Assembly: GCF_031458235.1 (NCBI RefSeq)
Contig: NZ_JAVDYB010000001.1
Coordinates: 4,485,001-4,549,000 of the forward strand
DNA length: 64,000 nt
Direction of reading: 5' to 3'
Source of the DNA: Catenuloplanes atrovinosus
GTDB taxonomy: Bacteria; Actinomycetota; Actinomycetes; Mycobacteriales; Micromonosporaceae
The notes under the pieces are model-generated. The model did not search any database and was not told where the DNA came from. It saw only the letters and a program-made list of their open reading frames with translations. Made by a program: the position numbers and the translations under genes. Positions 58,993 to 64,000 of this stretch are shown piece by piece; the first letter of the stretch is position 1; each line of letters opens with the position of its first letter.

Positions 58993-60627
58993 ATGCAGCG
59001 GGAGTCGGCCACCAAGGGCGGGAAAGACGTGCGATCGCGGATCAGCGGTAACGATGCGGCCGCGTCGCCGGGATGGCGGCACCGCGGCGGGCGGTGGGTG
59101 GCCGCGATCGCGCTGGCCCTGGCGGCGACCGCGGCGACCGGCGCGGGAGCCGCTGAGGCGGTCGTCGCCGTACCCGCGACCGCCTCGGCCGCACCGTCCG
59201 GCAAGTACTACATCGTCGGCACCGACGCCGACGGCCGGCCCGAATACCTCTACGCGATCGCGGCGGCGACGCTCGGCGACGGCCGCCGCTACCCGGAGAT
59301 CATCGCCCTCAACCAGGGCCGGGTGCAGCCGGACGGCCGGCACCTGTCCGACCCGCCGGTCCTCCAGCCGGGCTGGATCCTGCACCTGCCCGCGGACGCC
59401 CGCGGTGAGGGCGTGCGCACCGGCACATCACCCTCCGGCGGCACCCCAACCGGTACTCCGGCCATACCGCCGCCACCCGCGATCGCCCGCCCGCCGGCCG
59501 CCGATCCCGCCGCACCGCTCATCCGCATCGTCTCGCTGTGCGCGGCCGGCGGCCTGGTCGTGCTGGCCGCGCTGGTGGTACGCCGCGGGCGGGGCCACGT
59601 CCGCGGACGCCGGCCGGAGAGACGCCGGGCCCCGCGAAAGGTCATCGGGACGGCGGTCGCCGTACGGGCCGTCGCCGTGGTACCGGCGGCTCCGGTCATC
59701 ACCGCCGTGCCGCCGGTCACCGTCGGTGCGGAACTCGGCGAACCGGCCACCGAGGCGGTCGAGCTATCGGCGCCCGGTGCGCCGAGCGGTCCGGTCGTCG
59801 TCGAGCCGAGTCCCCCGTCCCGGCTGTCCGGCCGGGCGCGCGCCCCGCTGCCCGCGCCCGACGAGCGGCCCGCCGGGTGGAGCCCCCCGGGGCCGCCGCG
59901 GCCCTGCGCCGCGGCCGAGGAGCCGAAGGCATCTCGCGGCGTACCCGACGAGCCGGTACCGGCGAGCGGTGACGCGCCCGTGCCGGTGCCCGCGGAGCTG
60001 CCGGCACCACCGACGACGCCGGCGCATCTGGCGGACCTTCAGCGGCCCGACGCCCCCGCCGCCGTCCACCTTGTCGCCCCGCTGCGGGCGTCCCTGCGCT
60101 CCGGCGGCGACCGCATCCAGGTGTCGCTGGTCGGCGCCCGTACCCACGCGACGGACAGCCGGCACTACGCCTGGCTGGCGCCCGGGCAGCAACCTCCGGT
60201 CGTCGACGGTTCGGTCGTGCTCGGCCACGGCGACCAAGGACGCCTCTGGGTCGACCTGACGCTCTCACCGGACCCGCTGACCGTCACCGGCCCGGCCGAG
60301 GCGGCGCTGCGGCACCTCCACACGCTGATCGACCAGCTATGGGCGGCCGGCAGCCCGGTCGCGGTGCACGGCACCGCGCTGCGCGACGGGCTCCCGGCCG
60401 GCTGCCGGTACGTAGCGGATCTCGCCGGCCTGCCGGAGGTACTGACCGGCACGGCCGGGGTCGCGGCGGGGCGCTTCCAGATCGTGGTCCTCGCCGCCGG
60501 CGACGGGGACATGACCGGTCCGATCCAGCGTTTCTGCCGCTCCGCCGGCCCGCGGGTCATCCCGATCGTGACCGGCGCGGTCCCCGACGCCCGGTGGACG
60601 GTCCGGCTGACGGATCCGGCCGGATGA
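58993..60627 (+). CDS. Membrane protein with LysM-like module
   Basis: About 544 residues. A signal/anchor (WVAAIALALAATAATGAGAA) is followed by a LysM-like module (KYYIVGTDADGRPEYLYAIA ... LQPGWILHLP) that matches the one in the divergent mycosin. A second helix (IVSLCAAGGLVVLAALVV) lies after a Pro-rich linker, then ~150 residues of disordered Pro/Ala/Glu-rich linker and a C-terminal cytoplasmic domain (~385-544). The start is uncertain: ATG 58993, GTG 59029 and ATG 58975 (inside the inverted repeat) are in frame; none has a strong site. Topology puts the LysM-like part outside. Same operon as the gene at 60653. Confidence 0.65.
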   Translation: MQRESATKGGKDVRSRISGNDAAASPGWRHRGGRWVAAIALALAATAATGAGAAEAVVAVPATASAAPSGKYYIVGTDADGRPEYLYAIAAATLGDGRRYPEIIALNQGRVQPDGRHLSDPPVLQPGWILHLPADARGEGVRTGTSPSGGTPTGTPAIPPPPAIARPPAADPAAPLIRIVSLCAAGGLVVLAALVVRRGRGHVRGRRPERRRAPRKVIGTAVAVRAVAVVPAAPVITAVPPVTVGAELGEPATEAVELSAPGAPSGPVVVEPSPPSRLSGRARAPLPAPDERPAGWSPPGPPRPCAAAEEPKASRGVPDEPVPASGDAPVPVPAELPAPPTTPAHLADLQRPDAPAAVHLVAPLRASLRSGGDRIQVSLVGARTHATDSRHYAWLAPGQQPPVVDGSVVLGHGDQGRLWVDLTLSPDPLTVTGPAEAALRHLHTLIDQLWAAGSPVAVHGTALRDGLPAGCRYVADLAGLPEVLTGTAGVAAGRFQIVVLAAGDGDMTGPIQRFCRSAGPRVIPIVTGAVPDARWTVRLTDPAG

Positions 60628-60652
60628 CGAACCCCGACGAAGGAGCCGGCTG

Positions 60653-62467
60653 ATGCGGGCGGGATGGCGGATGCTCGACAGGCACGGTACGCGGCAGCCC
60701 GAGCCGGCGGACACGACGGCGCGCCTGCCCGATTTGTTCGACCTGCCGCTGGCACGTACCCGCGGCGGAGATCTACGCGTTCCGGACGGCCGCGGGGAGG
60801 TCACCGCCGAGCGGCTCGCCGGGATCGTCCGGGACACCGGCGGGCATGGGCACGACGTACGGGTGATCGTCGACCACGGCGATCGGGACGGCGACCTCTT
60901 CCGCGAACTGGCGGCGCTGCTCGACCGGGACGTCTACGTCACGCCGGCGAACGCGGTCGCGCGCCGCCTCGGGCCGGACCGGGTCTTCGCCGTGGAGCCG
61001 GTGCGTGACGAGATAGCCGACTGGGTGCTGATACAACCCCCGGCCGCGGCGACCTCGCTGCCGGGATGGTTCGCGCTGCGCGGCGGAACGCTGGCCATGC
61101 GTACCGGCGTGGTGGTGGTGCAGGCCGCCGGCGCCGTGGGAATCGGTGACCGGGCCGGTTTCGTGCGGCTGCGCGCCGCGGTCGAGCGGCTCGGTGCGCG
61201 ACCGGACGAGCTGCTGACCGCCGTGGTGCCGGCCGGACCGAGCGGTTTCCGGGCCGGCACCTACGAGGGCACCGACCTGGCCTGCACCGGTGAGGACCTC
61301 GCCTCGGCGCTGTCCTGGATCCGGCTCTACGGTGGCGATCTGCGGCTGTGGCTGGACTGGCCCGGCGACCGCGCCGGCCGGGAGACGCTGGACGGCGAGC
61401 TGTCCCGGCTGGCCGACGTCACCGGCGCCACCGTCTGGGTGCCCCCGCTCGGCGGGTCCGTACGGGCGACGGAGGACGGCACCGACCTGCTCGCGCTCGG
61501 CCCCGGCGGCGACCCGGACGAGTGGTGGCCGTATCGGCCGGTCGACGACTCCGCGCCGAGCCGGTTCCGGACCGCGGCGGACGGCCGGCTGCGACCGGTC
61601 GGCGATGACGCACCGCGGCCGGCACCGGACCGCGACCTCGGCGGTGCCCCCGACCCCGTGGAAGACCCCGGCGGCGGGCCGGACGCGGCGCTCACGGATG
61701 CCGGGCCGCTGCCCCCGGGAACGGGCCTGAGCTGGCTCCCGGCGGATCTGCCGGGCAACTCCGCGCCGCTGACGCTGTGGGTGCCGTGCGACTGGCCGGT
61801 GGAGCGGGTGGTCCTCGAAGGGCTGCCGACGGCCCGGCTGTTCATCGTCGGGGTGGCGGGCGAGACCGCGCCCGCCGGACCGCACGTACGGGTTCACGCC
61901 GCACCGGGAGCCGCCGTCTCACTGACCGACTGCGTGTACCTCGCCCCGCTGGGCCCGCGGGCGGAACTCACACCGGCAGCGGGCCGCTACCTGATTCCCG
62001 CGGGCCGCCTGGACCGGGTACGGCTGGCCGACACCGAGGTTCCCGGCGCACTGGTCGTCCGGTCCACCGGCGCCCGGCACGGTGTGGACGGACTGCCCGA
62101 GGAGGTCGTGCCCTGGCCCGCGGCTCCGCGTGAGGTATACGCGCTGCTGCCCGACGATGGCGAAACCCCGCCGGATCCGCTGCCGCTGCTGCCGGAACCG
62201 CCCCCGGTCAGGGCCGGGCACCGCCTGGTGCGGCTGCGCGTTCCCACGGGCGGGGGGATCGACGTCACTGCCAGCCTCGCCGCCCTGGCGCCGCTCACCT
62301 CGGTCCGTACCCGGCTGTGGGACCTGCGGCTCGCTGGCGCCGGACCGGTACTGCCACCGGCGGCCTACCCCGCCGTCACCGTCACCGGGGTGAGCCGGGC
62401 GGCGGACGGCGCGTGGGTCGCAGAACCGTGGGACGAGCCCGAGCCACTGGCGGAGGTGCTGCGATGA
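60653..62467 (+). CDS. Large hypothetical protein of the LysM/mycosin locus
   Basis: 604 residues, no known family recognised. No signal or membrane helix; about residues 60-130 look like an alpha/beta fold (VRVIVDHGDRDGDLFRELAA, DVYVTPANAVA), ~155-290 a second (TGVVVVQAAGAVG, LWLDWPGD), a Pro/Asp-rich linker at ~320-360, and ~365-600 beta-rich (RLFIVGVAGET, ALVVRSTGARHGVDGLPEEV). It starts 25 bases after the LysM-like gene, so same operon; a cytoplasmic partner of its C-terminal domain is plausible. Confidence 0.6.
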   Translation: MRAGWRMLDRHGTRQPEPADTTARLPDLFDLPLARTRGGDLRVPDGRGEVTAERLAGIVRDTGGHGHDVRVIVDHGDRDGDLFRELAALLDRDVYVTPANAVARRLGPDRVFAVEPVRDEIADWVLIQPPAAATSLPGWFALRGGTLAMRTGVVVVQAAGAVGIGDRAGFVRLRAAVERLGARPDELLTAVVPAGPSGFRAGTYEGTDLACTGEDLASALSWIRLYGGDLRLWLDWPGDRAGRETLDGELSRLADVTGATVWVPPLGGSVRATEDGTDLLALGPGGDPDEWWPYRPVDDSAPSRFRTAADGRLRPVGDDAPRPAPDRDLGGAPDPVEDPGGGPDAALTDAGPLPPGTGLSWLPADLPGNSAPLTLWVPCDWPVERVVLEGLPTARLFIVGVAGETAPAGPHVRVHAAPGAAVSLTDCVYLAPLGPRAELTPAAGRYLIPAGRLDRVRLADTEVPGALVVRSTGARHGVDGLPEEVVPWPAAPREVYALLPDDGETPPDPLPLLPEPPPVRAGHRLVRLRVPTGGGIDVTASLAALAPLTSVRTRLWDLRLAGAGPVLPPAAYPAVTVTGVSRAADGAWVAEPWDEPEPLAEVLR

Positions 62468-62480
62468 GGCCTCGCACCGG

Positions 62481-64000
62481 TCAGCCGGGCACCGGCCCGC
62501 CGGACAGCACCGCGGTGACGAGGTCGACCCGCGAGCGGTAGCCGGTGCGCTGGAACAGCCGAGTCAGCCGCCCCTCCACGCTCTTCTCGCTGATGCGCAA
62601 CACCCGTGCGAGCTGACGGTTGGACAGCCCTTCGGCGACCAGGTACATGATGAGCGTCTGGTCCTCGGCCGACGTGACGGCCCGGTGCGGCACCGGGACG
62701 TGGTGAGCGCGCATGAACAGCCGCAGCCAGTAGCGGTCCAGGACGGCGCCGAGGCCGCCCAGCAGGTCGTACGCCTCGGACAGCGCCGCGGGGTCACCAC
62801 CCGCCCGTACCGTGGCCACGAGCGCGCGGGCGAGCAGATACGGCTGGCGCAGCGGACGCGCGGCCCGTACCGCCTCGGCGGCGGCGCCGGGGTCGGCATC
62901 GAGCAGCGCCCGGGCCACCAGATGGTGAACGACGGCCGGCCCGGTGCCGAGCCGCCCGGCGGTACGGGCGGCGGCCGCGACCGCGCGGGCGGCGGCCTCC
63001 CGATCACCGCGGTCGAGGCTGATCTCGGTCGCCTGAAGCCACAGCTCGTCGGTACCGATGACCGCCCCGCTGTGCCGTGCCGCGGCCAGACCGGCCGTCA
63101 CCCGCTCCGCCGCCTCATCCGCGGTGCCGATGGCCCGTGCGACCGTGGCGGCCACCGAGTCGAGCAGGTGCGGCAGCACCGCGCCGGCGGCGCGCGCGGC
63201 GTCCAGGATCGCCACGGCGGCTCCGGGCCGGCCGCAGGACAGCCGCACCGCGGCGGCGGCCTGCGCCGCGCCCACCTGGGACAGCGGTGTGGCGCCCGCA
63301 TCGTCCTCGGCGGCGATGCACGGCACGTCGTCCCACCGGCCGGTCCGCCAGGCGCGCATCAGCCGGTCCGCGCCCCCGAGCGCGCCGGCGTCGAGACCAC
63401 CCGCGGCCAGCGCCTCCTCGGCGCCGGTCACGTCGCCGAGCAGCAGAAGCACGTTCGCCTGGCCGAGCAGCCGGCGGTGGGCTTCCGGGGCGACGGCCGC
63501 CGGCGACGGCCTCAGGCGGTACAGGGCGGACGGGGATCCGCTCACGGCGGCCACCACGGCCACGAGCAGTGCCGTCTCCGGATCGAGGCCGTCACCGGTC
63601 ACCGAGTCGAGCAGGGACCGGGCCGGAGCCCACTCGCCGCGCAGCGCGTGCGCGGCCGCGCGCAGCACCGGGTCGGACGCGGGCAGCGGGCCGTGGCCGG
63701 CTCCGCGCGCCACCCGGTGCAGGGTCTCGTGGTCGCCGCGCCCGCGGACCGCGCGGAGGTACAGCAGCAGCGCGTGGCGCCGCCGGTCCGGGCCGAGGCG
63801 CGCGGCGTGTTCCTGGAGCAGGAGCCCGGCCAGGTCGCGCGCGGTGGCCGGGTCACCGGTCTGCTCGGCAGCCTGGGCCTGGGCGAGCATGGCGCTCATC
63901 GACACGGCCGGATCGTCGGTCAGCGCGGTCGCGGTTCTCAGCCAGCGCACCGCCGCACCGGCGTCCGCGGCCAGCCCGGCGCGGCCCAGTGTGACCAGTT
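62481..64000 (-). CDS. LuxR-family transcriptional regulator, N-terminal part outside window
   Basis: The frame is open to the window's end, so at least 506 residues of the C-terminal part are visible. They form TPR-like helical repeats (rich in A-x-A-L-x-A), as in the sensor arm of large LAL/MalT-type regulators; the ATP-binding NACHT-like domain should be beyond the window. The last ~65 residues are a LuxR helix-turn-helix: IMYLVAEGLSNRQLARVLRI, SEKSVEGRLTRLFQRTG. It converges on the gene at 60653, with 13 bases between the stops. A GTG at 63950 is an internal codon and not the start. Confidence 0.8.
   Translation of the reverse strand, partial: LVTLGRAGLAADAGAAVRWLRTATALTDDPAVSMSAMLAQAQAAEQTGDPATARDLAGLLLQEHAARLGPDRRRHALLLYLRAVRGRGDHETLHRVARGAGHGPLPASDPVLRAAAHALRGEWAPARSLLDSVTGDGLDPETALLVAVVAAVSGSPSALYRLRPSPAAVAPEAHRRLLGQANVLLLLGDVTGAEEALAAGGLDAGALGGADRLMRAWRTGRWDDVPCIAAEDDAGATPLSQVGAAQAAAAVRLSCGRPGAAVAILDAARAAGAVLPHLLDSVAATVARAIGTADEAAERVTAGLAAARHSGAVIGTDELWLQATEISLDRGDREAAARAVAAAARTAGRLGTGPAVVHHLVARALLDADPGAAAEAVRAARPLRQPYLLARALVATVRAGGDPAALSEAYDLLGGLGAVLDRYWLRLFMRAHHVPVPHRAVTSAEDQTLIMYLVAEGLSNRQLARVLRISEKSVEGRLTRLFQRTGYRSRVDLVTAVLSGGPVPG

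Noticed and set aside
56714-62467. Interpretation as a type VII (ESX) secretion locus because of the mycosin-like gene
   Set aside because: No EccB/C/D/E, WXG100 or EspG-like gene is seen in the window, and the mycosin has lost its active site.
1-64000. Search for CRISPR arrays, rRNA genes and complete tRNA genes
   Set aside because: No regularly spaced direct repeats and no rRNA sequence were seen; the only tRNA-like sequences are two incomplete fragments.

Overview
This 64 kb window is very GC-rich, with strong G/C third-position bias, many GTG starts and ATGA/GTGA gene overlaps. Its gene families point to a filamentous actinomycete: several lectin-decorated secreted or membrane proteins, a mycosin-like protein, a PucR regulator, a DUF3152 lipoprotein and an effector-associated domain next to a caspase. 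Micromonosporaceae (Actinoplanes/Catenuloplanes-like) is the best guess, but that is inference from gene content only.

Layout. 1-2395: end of an oxidoreductase operon (NAD(P)-binding protein, SDR, HSL-type esterase). 2396-6330: a cassette of an HD-domain/HSP90-type ATPase plus a small membrane protein, flanked by gene scraps and a tRNA-like fragment. 6590-8852: NTF2-like protein, enoyl-CoA hydratase and a divergent HxlR regulator. 8910-16049: a six-gene minus-strand operon (alpha/beta hydrolase, DUF3500, gamma-glutamyltransferase, DUF1275, MFS exporter, flavin monooxygenase) with a perfect palindrome at its promoter. 16334-18845: RraA-like aldolase, aminotransferase and TetR operon. 19100-23407: a gene graveyard and integration site, holding a response-regulator remnant, a broken IS630 transposase, a duplicated and decaying two-gene membrane cassette, an AbrB-like fragment, the 3' end of a tRNA-Leu and a frameshifted SNF2 helicase. 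23904-32385: cell-envelope and secreted proteins (RDD protein, 1280-residue subtilase with four lectin modules, DUF3152 metalloprotease-like lipoprotein, cation exchanger, membrane protein with an FtsX-like extracellular domain). 32721-36720: SDR, aldehyde dehydrogenase, DUF2255, flavin monooxygenase.

36895-50303 is a coherent operon: dipeptide/oligopeptide ABC transporter (with permease and ATPase fused), an S9 peptidase fused to a serine beta-lactamase-family domain, an M20 deacylase, a COG3375-type GNAT acyltransferase and an N-acylamino-acid racemase, followed by a PucR regulator. The last three enzymes match the known succinylation / racemisation / desuccinylation route that turns D-amino acids irreversibly into L-amino acids, so the operon looks built to import peptides rich in D-residues and salvage them.

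50676-53977 holds an EACC1-like/caspase pair (a predicted biological-conflict module) convergent with a membrane Ser/Thr kinase carrying an extracellular ricin lectin. 54349-56656 has a quinone-oxidoreductase-like MDR protein and a secreted AbfB-like protein. 56714-62467 is a divergent pair of envelope operons around a 15-bp perfect hairpin: on one side a mycosin-like protein that has lost both its catalytic His and Ser, on the other a membrane protein with the same LysM-like module. The window ends inside a large LuxR-family regulator.

The items most worth following are the HD/HSP90 cassette, the EACC1-caspase pair, the dead mycosin, the D-to-L amino-acid operon with its fused peptidase, and the duplicated degenerate cassette beside the tRNA-Leu scar.
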